64,000 bases of DNA from Phycisphaerae bacterium. Its GTDB lineage: Bacteria > Chloroflexota > Anaerolineae > 4572-78 > J111. The stretch is taken from assembly GCA_028285035.1 (NCBI GenBank), contig JANQQF010000019.1, forward strand, positions 1 to 64,000. Direction: 5' to 3'. Positions 34,130 through 42,012 of the stretch are shown one piece after another. A program made the translations under genes and the position numbers. A model generated the notes under the pieces. It searched no databases and had not been told where the DNA came from. It worked only from the letters and a program-made list of their open reading frames with translations. Each line of letters starts with the position of its first letter. Position 1 is the first letter of the stretch.

Positions 34130-35173
34130 TTAATTTACAGTGCCACTGATTAATGCACTACCTGCTTTCAGAATATTCTTGCGCTGAATAGAGCTAAATC
34201 CAGCCTCCTGCAACCAGCCAGAAATATCTTCAAAGGTGTAGACTTGCCCCCCGAGCAAGTGAAAAAAGCTCATACTCAAAATGTGTATCACCGAGTCCAT
34301 CAAAGGGAACGGGGCGACACCGGAGAGTTGCTCTAGGATGATCAGTTGACCGTTAGGGTTGAGCGCAGTCTTGATTTTGTGGAATAATTCAAGATTAGCT
34401 TCGGGGGGAAAGCCGTGGATGATGTTGAACAGGAGGACGATATCATACCCTGTGCTCAGGTCATCGGTCAAAAAATTGCCGACCTGTGTCGTGACTCGAT
34501 CTTCGATCCCCTCGGCTTCGATTTGCTCTCGGCCCACAGTCAAGGCTTGTTCTCCGTCCAAAATGACAGCCGAGAGATCAGGATGCTTCTGGCACAAGGC
34601 AATGCTGTACAGCGCGTGTCCTCCCCCGATGTCGAGCAGTCGTCGAGCATTGGGGGGAAGGTCTAATCGCTTGATGATAGCATCCTGCACCCAACGGGTG
34701 AGGGCAATCATCCCCTCTTGAAAGTGGCGAGAGACCTCCGGCTGGTCTTCTAGCCACTGGTACACATTAACGGGGGGCTTGCCAAAACGGACTGCCGCCG
34801 CCAAGTGGGGCATAAAGTGCTCCATCATCGCGCCCCAAAATTGAAAATAAGCCGAAAAATTTACCTCACCTTCACTGGTGAGCCATTTGCGGGTCATCGC
34901 TGTTAGGCTATACCACCCATTTTTCTGTTTGAGGTATTTCAGAGAAACCAGCGCATCAAGCAAAATCTGGCTGGCTCGTGGATCGGTTTGTAATTGCTCA
35001 GATAGCTCGGCAGCCGTTAGAGGCTGGGCGTTGAGGGTTTCAAAAAAGTTCAGCCGAATGCCCGCCAGCACGATTTGAAAGGCTGGCCCACCCCACATAT
35101 CCAAGGCAGGGCCGGGGCCTTGATTGAGGGTTAGAAAGGCAAGACGTTCTACGATGTTTGGGGCGAGGGGCAT
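34130..35173 (-). CDS. Class I O-methyltransferase (acetylserotonin-type family)
   Basis: A 347-residue SAM-dependent O-methyltransferase of the plant/polyketide (methyltransferase_2) type, with an N-terminal dimerisation domain residues 1-100 (winged-helix part with A-A-E-L-S-E-Q-L) and a SAM domain from about 155: L-L-D-I-G-G-G-H-A-L-Y-S (G-G-G loop), a catalytic-type N-I-I-H-G-F, and L-I-I-L-E-Q-L near 300. Start 35173 has AAGGAAG upstream; the 35200 start would add nine residues without such a site. The natural acceptor is unknown. Confidence 0.9.
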   Translation of the reverse strand: MPLAPNIVERLAFLTLNQGPGPALDMWGGPAFQIVLAGIRLNFFETLNAQPLTAAELSEQLQTDPRASQILLDALVSLKYLKQKNGWYSLTAMTRKWLTSEGEVNFSAYFQFWGAMMEHFMPHLAAAVRFGKPPVNVYQWLEDQPEVSRHFQEGMIALTRWVQDAIIKRLDLPPNARRLLDIGGGHALYSIALCQKHPDLSAVILDGEQALTVGREQIEAEGIEDRVTTQVGNFLTDDLSTGYDIVLLFNIIHGFPPEANLELFHKIKTALNPNGQLIILEQLSGVAPFPLMDSVIHILSMSFFHLLGGQVYTFEDISGWLQEAGFSSIQRKNILKAGSALISGTVN

Positions 35174-35425
35174 CGGCTTCCTTTTGTGAATAATAGGCAT
35201 AGGGCTTACATTTGCCCTGCACCTGATTTAATGATGGCGTTATGCAGCCAGCATAATCCGGTTGAACCGATGCGTCAAGTTTTAGGCTGTTGCCATTTAT
35301 ATGTGATAGGCCTTGCTTCCACCTATGAGTCAGTAGCATGGTTCAGATTGTCAATTGGCTCAAGCGTTATTATAGTGAGGCACACTATCGTTATTACTGA
35401 TAAATTTATAACCCGTACAGGATCA

Positions 35426-35725
35426 ATGGCTAATCAAGAGGAAATTGTCATCTTTGGTGAGTTGGATGAATCGAGCTTTACAATCGTAGAGCGTGCCCTC
35501 AAAGCGCGGTATTCCAAAGTTATGTCGGGACAACAAGGCGATTCTTGGATTTGGGTGTTCCATCGAGGCGGAAAGATTGAAATCGATACGTTTTATTCAT
35601 ACAAACTGGAAATACGGGGCGCACGGAAGCAATTCGGTCTGGTTCAGGAAATCATCAATATCATTCGTCCGCTTTGTGTGGTTACAGAGTTCGATCCGCC
35701 CAAGATTGATGATACGAGAGCTTGA
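35426..35725 (+). CDS. Small uncharacterised protein
   Basis: A 99-residue protein starting at ATG 35426 with AGGA upstream (M-A-N-Q-E-E-I-V-I-F). It is predicted alpha/beta (G-Q-Q-G-D-S-W-I-W-V-F-H-R, I-E-I-D-T-F) with no membrane segment, Cys only near the end. No family match by eye. A longer in-frame extension to 35186 runs through the O-methyltransferase start region, so it is rejected. Confidence 0.55.
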   Translation: MANQEEIVIFGELDESSFTIVERALKARYSKVMSGQQGDSWIWVFHRGGKIEIDTFYSYKLEIRGARKQFGLVQEIINIIRPLCVVTEFDPPKIDDTRA

Positions 35726-35759
35726 TATCTGTGCCATTGAGGGGAAGTTGGGGGCTGGC

Positions 35760-36386
35760 CTAGAAATCACCACTCGCCCCATCGCCGGAGGAGCTGCCGC
35801 CGCCAAAGCTGCCGCTACTGCCTGAGGAGGATGAATAATCGTAGGATGAATAGTCGTCATAGGATGATCCAGAGGAGCCATAGCCACGGCGGCGGCCCGT
35901 GCGTTTTGTGGATCGCTTTTTACGAGGGATAGTACGCGTTGAATTATTCGTATAGTTACAATATTGGCACTTTTTGTGAACACGCTCGCGCCCTTTTCGT
36001 GAACGGGTTGACGCTCTTTCAGTTCGAGTTGTAACGTCAACCGTTCGATAATTGCACTCTGGGCATTGCTCAATTTTGTAGGATTTAGGGCGACTTTCTG
36101 GGGTATGATGCCCACATTTGCGACATAGCCACACCTTATAGCGTAGGGAGCCGATTTCTACTTCCTTTCGTTGTCCCTCATCCAGATATTGATTGCGCGT
36201 CGTTTCATCCACAAGCTTCATCTTGGCGTTACATTCGGAGCACCGTACTCTGAGGAGCTGATTTCGTTGGCGATGAACCACATAATAGATCACGAGGGCA
36301 AGCAATGTGCCCCCTGCAATGTAGTAGCCCGTCGGGGTGTTGATTAATTGTTCAAAAATTGATTGGGATTGAGCTATTGATGTCAT
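35760..36386 (-). CDS. Single-pass membrane protein with zinc ribbons and Gly/Ser tail
   Basis: A 208-residue protein: N-terminal membrane segment about residues 20-40, then three zinc-ribbon-like motif pairs (C-S-E-C near 49, C-R-K-C near 92, C-P-E-C near 109, C-Q-Y-C near 138), then a basic patch (R-K-K-R-S-T-K-R-T-G-R-R-R-G) and a 45-residue Gly/Ser/Tyr/Asp tail ending S-G-D-F. This tail resembles those on TPM/DUF2207 membrane proteins, but no TPM domain is present. It faces the cytoplasm if the N-terminus is outside; function unknown. Confidence 0.72.
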   Translation of the reverse strand: MTSIAQSQSIFEQLINTPTGYYIAGGTLLALVIYYVVHRQRNQLLRVRCSECNAKMKLVDETTRNQYLDEGQRKEVEIGSLRYKVWLCRKCGHHTPESRPKSYKIEQCPECNYRTVDVTTRTERASTRSRKGRERVHKKCQYCNYTNNSTRTIPRKKRSTKRTGRRRGYGSSGSSYDDYSSYDYSSSSGSSGSFGGGSSSGDGASGDF

Positions 36387-36546
36387 TGTGTTGTTCGTTC
36401 GGTTGCTTTTCTATAGTATAGACGTCTGAACTAGTGTGATTTGTTTCAGGGGATCAGGCGAATAAAATTAAGTTTTATGATAAAACGTAGTTAATTATAT
36501 ATTTTTCTGGTGCGGTGAGATATGGCCGTTTTGTTAAATACCGAAT

Positions 36547-36867
36547 TCAAAAGGCGATTTCTTTGTTGGTCAAGCCGTGGGCCGCTAGAGTCAAGACTTC
36601 CGCCTCGCGAGGCGAGAAGGGATGTTCGGCTATGGATGGTATTTCATCCAACGAGTCGCGTAAATCTTCGGCCTCGGTCAAGGCTTGTCGAGCCAACTCG
36701 CTCAGTGTAGCAACCGCCAAGCGAGCAGGGGTGTTGTCATAGGGTAAGCTACGCTCGTAGGCCCAGGCTTGATCGGCCATCAGTCGTAAGACGTCGAGCA
36801 ATGCGTCGAGTTGTGGGTAGACCTTGTCTTCGGCATTGGCTGGGGATATTTGGCTGGCTCTACTCAC
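36547..36867 (-). pseudogene. Truncated LuxR-type regulator
   Basis: A 106-residue protein starting at GTG 36867, which has the excellent site AGAAGGAG six bases upstream. The N-terminal 75 residues are helical and unassigned. The C-terminus runs into a LuxR helix-turn-helix, S-P-R-E-A-E-V-L-T-L-A-A-H-G-L-T-N-K-E-I-A-F, then stops at TGA in the middle of the recognition region, so DNA binding is doubtful. The following codons no longer read as LuxR. An alternative ATG at 36911 is in another frame. Confidence 0.65.
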
Positions 36868-37087
36868 GGAAAACTCCTTCTCAAGGATTGCCAAGCTGCT
36901 GACTCAGTCATAACGTTCTTCTGTGATACCCCATAATTTTATTAAAAACCTCCGCCATGACCACAGGGAGAGTGAATAGCATAAGTTTGGAAGGGCAGAA
37001 GATTGGACAGTTAGTCTAAAATTGACGCTAGAACATTTGTACTGCAAACTCAACAACCAAAGTGAAAATTTTTGGAAGGGAGTAATT

Positions 37088-37450
37088 ATGAGCAAATCTT
37101 CGACACAAATTCCACAGGATAGATTGGATCTGTATGATAAATTGATTGCAGGCCATCCAGAGATTGAACGAAAAGGGGTGGGGATGCCTTACACGTCAGT
37201 CAATGGGCATATGTTTACAATTCTTTCAAAAACGGGCACTATGGGATTAAGATTGTCCAAAGCTGATCGAGAAGCATTTTTAGAGACGTACCAGACAACC
37301 CTGTTTGAGTCGCATGGGGCGATTATGAGAGAATATGTCACCGTGCCTGATGCATTGTTGGCAGATACAGCCGTGCTACAACCTTATCTTGAAATGAGTT
37401 TTGCCTATGTTAAATCGCTTAAACCCAAGCCATCAAAGAAGAAAAAGTAG
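37088..37450 (+). CDS. TfoX N-terminal-like protein
   Basis: A 120-residue protein resembling the TfoX/Sxy N-terminal domain (L-Y-D-K-L-I-A-G, then V-N-G-H-M-F-T-I-L-S-K-T-G-T-M-G-L-R-L and a final V-P-D-A-L-L-A-D-T-A-V-L-Q-P-Y-L). The tail is Lys-rich (P-S-K-K-K-K). Start 37088 has GGAAGGGAG seven bases upstream. In other bacteria stand-alone domains of this type are uncharacterised; a competence role cannot be assumed. Confidence 0.75.
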   Translation: MSKSSTQIPQDRLDLYDKLIAGHPEIERKGVGMPYTSVNGHMFTILSKTGTMGLRLSKADREAFLETYQTTLFESHGAIMREYVTVPDALLADTAVLQPYLEMSFAYVKSLKPKPSKKKK

Positions 37451-37571
37451 ACTTCAGTCTAGGAAATAAGCGAGGTGTTCCATTCAAAGGATAAATGACC
37501 CTCCTCTAAAAGAATTTTATATCCAGCAGTTTGAACTACAGAGCCATCTCCCTGCCGAAATTATCAAGGCC

Positions 37572-38156
37572 TTGACTTTGTATTCATACGACCGAGGGGA
37601 GTATTTGTGTCGACAAGGGGATCAACTCACCGATATTTTTTTCTTGCTCAAAGGAAAGTTACAGGTCGATCAATTTCATTTGGATGGTAATCAGGCTGTG
37701 TTTTCATTTGAAAAACCGTTTTCAATGATTGGCGATCTGGAACTGTTTCAGGATGATGAGGTATCCTGCAATGTGCAGGCCTTAGAGGATAGTCTAGTGT
37801 TCGCTGCCCCGGCTCAATTGGTGCGAGAGGTTGGTTATAATGATGCCCAATTGTTACGCTTTATCATTGGCTACCTAACCAAGAAGCTCTATTCCTCCTC
37901 ACGATTGCTCTCCAATGCGCCATTGTCTGTTGAGTATCGACTGGCCCGTTATCTGTTGTATCGCTTTGATAAGGAAGGCGCGGTGCTTCGCCTGGAAAAA
38001 CGGGAGTCGTTGGCGGCGATGCTTGGTGTTTCCGTTCGGCATCTCAATCGCACCTTCAAGCAACTCGGTGCCACAAGCGTGATTACCCTGCAAAATAAGA
38101 CTCTAACCATTAACCACCTAGATTATTTTATTGAAATCACCGGAAAAGAGACATAG
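37572..38156 (+). CDS. Crp/Fnr-family transcriptional regulator
   Basis: A cyclic-nucleotide-binding-type regulator: cNMP fold from about residue 5 (Y-L-C-R-Q-G-D-Q-L-T-D-I-F-F-L-L-K-G-K-L) and a C-terminal winged helix with L-A-A-M-L-G-V-S-V-R-H-L-N-R-T-F-K-Q-L-G. The coordinates start at a TTG (37572), but the reading frame continues upstream without an ATG to 37497 (Y-I-Q-Q-F-E-L-Q-S-H-L-P-A-E-I-I-K). An ATG at 37495 with AAAGG before it is one frame off, so a frameshift or a sequencing error at 37499-37507 probably hides the true start. Confidence 0.85.
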   Translation: MTLYSYDRGEYLCRQGDQLTDIFFLLKGKLQVDQFHLDGNQAVFSFEKPFSMIGDLELFQDDEVSCNVQALEDSLVFAAPAQLVREVGYNDAQLLRFIIGYLTKKLYSSSRLLSNAPLSVEYRLARYLLYRFDKEGAVLRLEKRESLAAMLGVSVRHLNRTFKQLGATSVITLQNKTLTINHLDYFIEITGKET

Positions 38157-38223
38157 GTCCTTTTTTTGTCTTAAACAATCTCTTATGCTTTTGTGAAATT
38201 TATGAATGCGTGGGAGTTGTGGC

Positions 38224-39147
38224 ATGAGACATTTTTTGATTGATACTGATACAGCCTCGGATGATGCGGTGGCTTTGCTGATGGCCTTACGAGAGCCTGC
38301 GGTAAAAGTGGAAGCGATTACGGTGGTAGCAGGCAATTGTCCGCTGGAAACGTGTGTGAAAAATGCCCTGATTTCCGTTGAACAGGCTGATACTTATGCT
38401 CCGCCTGTGTATGCTGGGATGACCAAGCCGATGTTTCAAGACCTGATGACTTCAGAATTTGTCCACGGCGATGATGGAATGGGTAATATGGATTTACCAG
38501 CGCCGACTCTAAAGCAACAGTCGGAGCACGTTGTCGATGCCATCATCAAGCTTGCTCATCAATTTGCCGGGGAATTGGAGATCATCACCCTCGGCCCGCT
38601 CACCAATGTGGCGATGGCCCTCTTGAAAGAACCTGCTTTGCCCGACTTAATCAAGCGAGTTTACATTATGGGTGGGGCTGGCTTAGGGCCAGGCAATATT
38701 ACACCTGTTGCTGAGTTTAACTTTTTTGTTGATGCGGAGGCCATTCATTTGGTGATGGAGTCAAAACTGCCCAAAACGGTGGTGGGCTGGGATGTGTGTA
38801 TGACTGAAACATTTATCAACCAAACTGACATTGCCCAACTCAATTCACTTGGTCCATTGGGCCAATTTGCCGTGCGTTGTAATGCCTCACTGATTGAATT
38901 TAACAAGGGGTGGGGTAAAGATGGCTTCGATCTCCCTGATCCAACTACAGTCGCTGTAGCGCTGTATCCTGAGATGATCACCGAACAGTTTGAGGCCTAC
39001 GGCGAAATCGAGTACAAGAGCGAAAAAACCTATGGTCAATTTATTATTGATCAGCTCAAAGTGACCAAGCAACTGCCCAATTTCACAGCCGTTACCAAAA
39101 TCGACGCCCAGCATTTCAAGCAAAAACTGTTTGAGCTGTTATCATAA
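38224..39147 (+). CDS. Nucleoside hydrolase (IUNH family)
   Basis: A 307-residue ribonucleoside hydrolase. The Ca-binding N-terminal motif is D-T-D-T-A-S-D-D-A (residues 8-16), near the family's D-x-D-x-x-x-D-D; a later G-P-L-T-N-V-A motif and E-F-N-F-F-V-D-A-E-A-I also fit. It hydrolyses the N-glycosidic bond of purine or pyrimidine nucleosides. Start 38224 is preferred over 38206 because the family begins with R-x-x-L-I-D. It precedes homoserine dehydrogenase by 91 bases. Confidence 0.92.
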   Translation: MRHFLIDTDTASDDAVALLMALREPAVKVEAITVVAGNCPLETCVKNALISVEQADTYAPPVYAGMTKPMFQDLMTSEFVHGDDGMGNMDLPAPTLKQQSEHVVDAIIKLAHQFAGELEIITLGPLTNVAMALLKEPALPDLIKRVYIMGGAGLGPGNITPVAEFNFFVDAEAIHLVMESKLPKTVVGWDVCMTETFINQTDIAQLNSLGPLGQFAVRCNASLIEFNKGWGKDGFDLPDPTTVAVALYPEMITEQFEAYGEIEYKSEKTYGQFIIDQLKVTKQLPNFTAVTKIDAQHFKQKLFELLS

Positions 39148-39238
39148 CCTGGACCGCTGCTGTTTCCCTAACTGAACCCACTTGCCGTTTTGTTGCCCGT
39201 ACGGTACCATAGCCGAATATTGATTTGGAGGACATCTC

Positions 39239-40276
39239 ATGACACACAAACTCGCCCTGATTGGCTTTGGTACAGTTGGGCAGGGCTTGGCTGAAATTTT
39301 GTTGGAGAAGGCCGATGCGCTAAGCCAAGGCTTAGGCTTTGATGCCCAAATTGTAGCGGTTTGCACCCTTTCAAAAGGTGCACTTTATCATCCAGATGGG
39401 CTGGATATCGCTGGCTTGCTTAAAGCGGCTGGGGAAGGCTCATTTGCAGGATATCCTGATACAGCCGGGCTTGAGCGTGGCTGGAATGCTGCTCAAATTA
39501 TCGAAAATAGCAATGCCGATACTATCGTTGAGGTCAGCTACACAGATTTGGAGACTGGACAACCGACCATAGACTACTGCCGTGCTGCCTTTGCTAACGG
39601 AAAAAATGTGGTGACAGCGAACAAAGGTCCCGTGGCTTTAGCGTATGATGAGTTGGCCAGCTTTGCCAAAGAAAAGGGTGTTCGCTTTGAGTTTGAAGGC
39701 ACTGTGATGAGTGGCACCCCGGCGATCCGTTTGCCGCTGGCAACGCTCGCTGGTAACGAGATTACGGAGGTGCGGGGTATTTTAAATGGGACCACCAACT
39801 ACATTTTGACAAAAATGGAGGCGGGCCAGAGTTATGCCGATGCTTTACAAAAGGCACAGGAGTTGGGCTATGCTGAGGCTGATCCGACCGCTGACGTTGA
39901 GGGGCACGATGCCTTGAGCAAGGTGTTGATTATGGCGGCTGTCTTGATGAATGCGCCGCTCAAGCCGGAACAAGCCAGTTGCAAGGGCATCAGCCATTTG
40001 ACGCAGGATGACATTCAACAGGCCAAGTCTGAGGGCAAACGCTGGAAGCTGATAGGGAAGATCAAGAAGACCGAGCAGGGTATTGAGGCCACTGTTGCGC
40101 CTGAAATGATTCCGCTGGGCGACCCGCTCGCCTCGGTGATGGATGCGATGAACGCTATCACGTACGAGACCGACTTGATGGGGCCGATTACCTTGGTCGG
40201 AGCTGGGGCTGGACGCGCCGAAACGGGTTATTCATTGCTCGTTGATTTGATCAATATTCACAGAGGTAGCATATAG
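39239..40276 (+). CDS. Homoserine dehydrogenase
   Basis: A 345-residue enzyme that reduces aspartate semialdehyde to homoserine in the threonine/methionine pathway. It has the NAD(P)-binding G-F-G-T-V-G-Q-G (7-14), the catalytic region N-K-G-P-V-A-L (about 122-128), and the family motif G-I-L-N-G-T-T-N-Y-I-L (about 181-191). There is no ACT domain, so it should not be threonine-inhibited by that route. A GGAGGA site lies before the ATG. A nucleoside hydrolase gene precedes it; the two functions are unrelated. Confidence 0.95.
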   Translation: MTHKLALIGFGTVGQGLAEILLEKADALSQGLGFDAQIVAVCTLSKGALYHPDGLDIAGLLKAAGEGSFAGYPDTAGLERGWNAAQIIENSNADTIVEVSYTDLETGQPTIDYCRAAFANGKNVVTANKGPVALAYDELASFAKEKGVRFEFEGTVMSGTPAIRLPLATLAGNEITEVRGILNGTTNYILTKMEAGQSYADALQKAQELGYAEADPTADVEGHDALSKVLIMAAVLMNAPLKPEQASCKGISHLTQDDIQQAKSEGKRWKLIGKIKKTEQGIEATVAPEMIPLGDPLASVMDAMNAITYETDLMGPITLVGAGAGRAETGYSLLVDLINIHRGSI

Positions 40277-40411
40277 AGTTTCCCTAACTTTTCTCCAACA
40301 AATCCCTAAAATTTTTTAGGGAAATCGTGGTACATTTGAGATGCGTTGATAGAAGTAAGGAGACTTCTGGCAACCACTATCCACTACCCACGATGTTAGG
40401 AGGACTGTACA

Positions 40412-40627
40412 ATGGGGATTATTCTAGACAAGATTATTGAACGAGTACCGTGTCATCACACTGGCTCAATTGGAAACTTTTGCAAATTTTGCAATGCACC
40501 AAGAAACTTAACGGGAATTGGTTACCAACAGGGTTGGGTTCACGTTGAGAAGGAAGTAAGCTACAACTGTAATCATATTGGTGAGGTACACCACTTCTGC
40601 TCTAAGTGTGGCGAGCGATTACGATAG
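40412..40627 (+). CDS. Small tandem zinc-ribbon protein
   Basis: A 71-residue protein with two imperfect repeats, each of a C-x-H pair followed by a C-x-x-C pair: C-H-H-T-G then F-C-K-F-C (14-26), and C-N-H-I-G then F-C-S-K-C-G (52-67). This suits two zinc sites. AGGAGG before the ATG is strong. It is followed by a strong terminator, so it is expressed alone. No family recognised. Confidence 0.75.
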   Translation: MGIILDKIIERVPCHHTGSIGNFCKFCNAPRNLTGIGYQQGWVHVEKEVSYNCNHIGEVHHFCSKCGERLR

Positions 40628-40656
40628 TAAAATTTTTGACGCGAATATTATTCAAG

Positions 40657-40697
40657 AAACACGGCTGACTTTGATCAAAAAGTCAGCCGTGTTTTTG
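40657..40697 (+). terminator. Rho-independent terminator
   Basis: aaacacggctgact (40657-40670) pairs with agtcagccgtgttt (40681-40694), a 14-bp stem with a ten-base loop, followed by T-rich sequence. It ends the small zinc-ribbon gene; the next gene is on the other strand. Confidence 0.9.
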
Positions 40698-40703
40698 GTT
40701 TTC

Positions 40704-40913
40704 CTATGCCTGTGGTCGTTTGAAGTAATAGACCCGTGAGTCAGGCTGGCTAATTTGGGTAAGGGTGATCATCTCCCACCCCTTTTGCCCAAGTTCATGG
40801 CAGGCCTTATGTACATCAGGAATTTCTGATGCTGCCCCTTCGCAGAAAAACTTAAGGTAATTTTTCCCACTGTTGATGTCTGCTCGAATCGCACAATATT
40901 CCCAGGTTGTCAT
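40704..40913 (-). CDS. Small uncharacterised protein (DUF4177-like)
   Basis: A 69-residue protein, T-W-E-Y-C-A-I at the start and L-G-Q-K-G-W-E-M-I-T-L in the middle, ending in Y-Y-F-K-R-P. This layout resembles DUF4177, whose G-W-E-L/M motif is characteristic; function unknown. AAGGAGT lies seven bases before its ATG. The reading frame is short but stays intact between two intergenic repeats. Confidence 0.65.
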   Translation of the reverse strand: MTTWEYCAIRADINSGKNYLKFFCEGAASEIPDVHKACHELGQKGWEMITLTQISQPDSRVYYFKRPQA

Positions 40914-40990
40914 AGATAACTCCTTTCAAATTAGTTCTACTTTAAATGAACAATCTTCATTTTTTACGAGTAATTAGTAATCAGTAAATA

Positions 40991-41038
40991 GTAAATAGTA
41001 ATTAGAGATGAGTATGGACATATACAATTACTATTTAC
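40991..41038. repeat. A+T-rich inverted repeat, taatta family
   Basis: gtaaatagtaatt (40991-41003) and aattactatttac (41026-41038) are exact reverse complements, embedded in overlapping agtaaat/taattag words from 40971. It is another copy of the short-repeat tract family described at 10785. Confidence 0.6.
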
Positions 41039-41098
41039 CAATTACAACGAGATCAGTAGGAGCACAAAGTAGATTTGGAATAATAATCCACCCGTTGC

Positions 41099-41548
41099 TC
41101 AACCAAATCTTACATATGCTGCCAACACATGATCCCAAGATTTTGCATAATCGGCATTGCGCTGCCACCATAAATTACCGATCAATTCTGGCCCACGATG
41201 TTCAACGTTGATGCGAGTGACATTTGTGTCAAGCGCACTAAAGTAGATGTCAACACGGGTGGGGATGCCTGGCTCGGCACCCAAGCGCCACGTGTAAGCT
41301 AAATGATAAGGTGGCTCCCAGACCACAACCTCTCCCCATTGATGCTCAACGCCATCTGAGGTGCGTTCATAAAAACGTCCCCCAACATAGCCTTCGATAA
41401 AAACCTGTGTATTTGTATCGCCACTGAGCGAGTGACTCGTTGGCCACCAGGCAGCTATCTTTTCTGTCCAAATGCGAAAGGTTAGGGCTAAATCCCTTTC
41501 AACAGTAATGGTTTTGTGAACAACCTTGTCTTGATTTTGGATGGTCAT
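41099..41548 (-). CDS. SRPBCC/AHSA1-type protein
   Basis: A 149-residue SRPBCC-fold protein of the AHSA1/END4 group (T-I-T-V-E-R-D-L-A-L-T-F-R-I-W-T, W-W-P-T-S-H, G-G-R-F-Y-E-R, W-G-E-V-V-V-W-E-P-P-Y). Such proteins bind hydrophobic ligands, and are commonly encoded after an ArsR regulator. Its ATG overlaps the stop of the ArsR gene (ATGA), so both are one coupled unit. Confidence 0.88.
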   Translation of the reverse strand: MTIQNQDKVVHKTITVERDLALTFRIWTEKIAAWWPTSHSLSGDTNTQVFIEGYVGGRFYERTSDGVEHQWGEVVVWEPPYHLAYTWRLGAEPGIPTRVDIYFSALDTNVTRINVEHRGPELIGNLWWQRNADYAKSWDHVLAAYVRFG

Positions 41549-41874
41549 AAATCGGCCTCATCAATAGCCTCGGCGAATTGTTTGAATTGCGCTAGGGCAT
41601 CATCCCAGAACAAATCTAAATACAATCGTGCTTTTTGAAAACCATCAGCATTCAAGCGAAAAATATTGCTAGCCCCGTGGGGATCATAGGTCACCAAGCC
41701 TGCTTCGTGTAGAAAACGTAAGTGTTTAGATACGGCGGGACGACTGATAGGTAATTGTTCCGCAATCGACCCGACGGACATTGGGCCTTGTTTGAGGAGT
41801 CTCAAAATGTCCCGTCGGGTTTGATGACCCAGCGCATCAAGAACAAGATCAGCAGTTGGTGAGTCTGTTGTCAT
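41545..41874 (-). CDS. ArsR-family transcriptional regulator
   Basis: A 109-residue winged-helix regulator: G-H-Q-T-R-R-D-I-L-R-L-L, then M-S-V-G-S-I-A-E-Q-L-P-I-S-R-P-A-V-S-K-H-L (helices 3-4, ~31-51). No Cys metal site is seen, so it is probably of the ligand/redox type that pairs with SRPBCC genes. A perfect palindrome lies in the spacer of its promoter, and the transcript appears to begin at the start codon. Confidence 0.92.
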   Translation of the reverse strand: MTTDSPTADLVLDALGHQTRRDILRLLKQGPMSVGSIAEQLPISRPAVSKHLRFLHEAGLVTYDPHGASNIFRLNADGFQKARLYLDLFWDDALAQFKQFAEAIDEADL

Positions 41875-41880
41875 ATTTGT

Positions 41881-41909
41881 ATGGTAACTTTAAAGTTACC
41901 ATTTGTCAA
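41881..41909 (-). promoter_or_regulatory. Promoter with operator palindrome in its spacer
   Basis: On the minus strand TTGACA (opposite tgtcaa, 41904-41909) is followed after 17 bases by TACCAT (opposite atggta, 41881-41886). The 22-base sequence atggtaactttaaagttaccat (41881-41902) is a perfect palindrome covering the spacer and the -10 box, so a bound ArsR dimer would block the polymerase. The -10 lies six bases ahead of the ATG at 41874, so the message probably starts at or near it (leaderless). Confidence 0.8.
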
Positions 41910-42012
41910 GTGTTGATGTATCTGGAAATTTTGTATTTGAAATGACTTTGATCCACAACACAAGTATAATTTAACCACAATTTATAAAATCTTCACCTGA
42001 ATCGGAGGAACA

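Noticed and set aside
35186..35425. Upstream extension of the small protein at 35426
   Set aside because: It overlaps the O-methyltransferase start region, and the ATG at 35426 has its own ribosome site.
36868..36911. ATG at 36911 as start of the truncated LuxR-type gene
   Set aside because: It is in a different frame and soon reaches a stop; the GTG at 36867 with AGAAGGAG is better supported.
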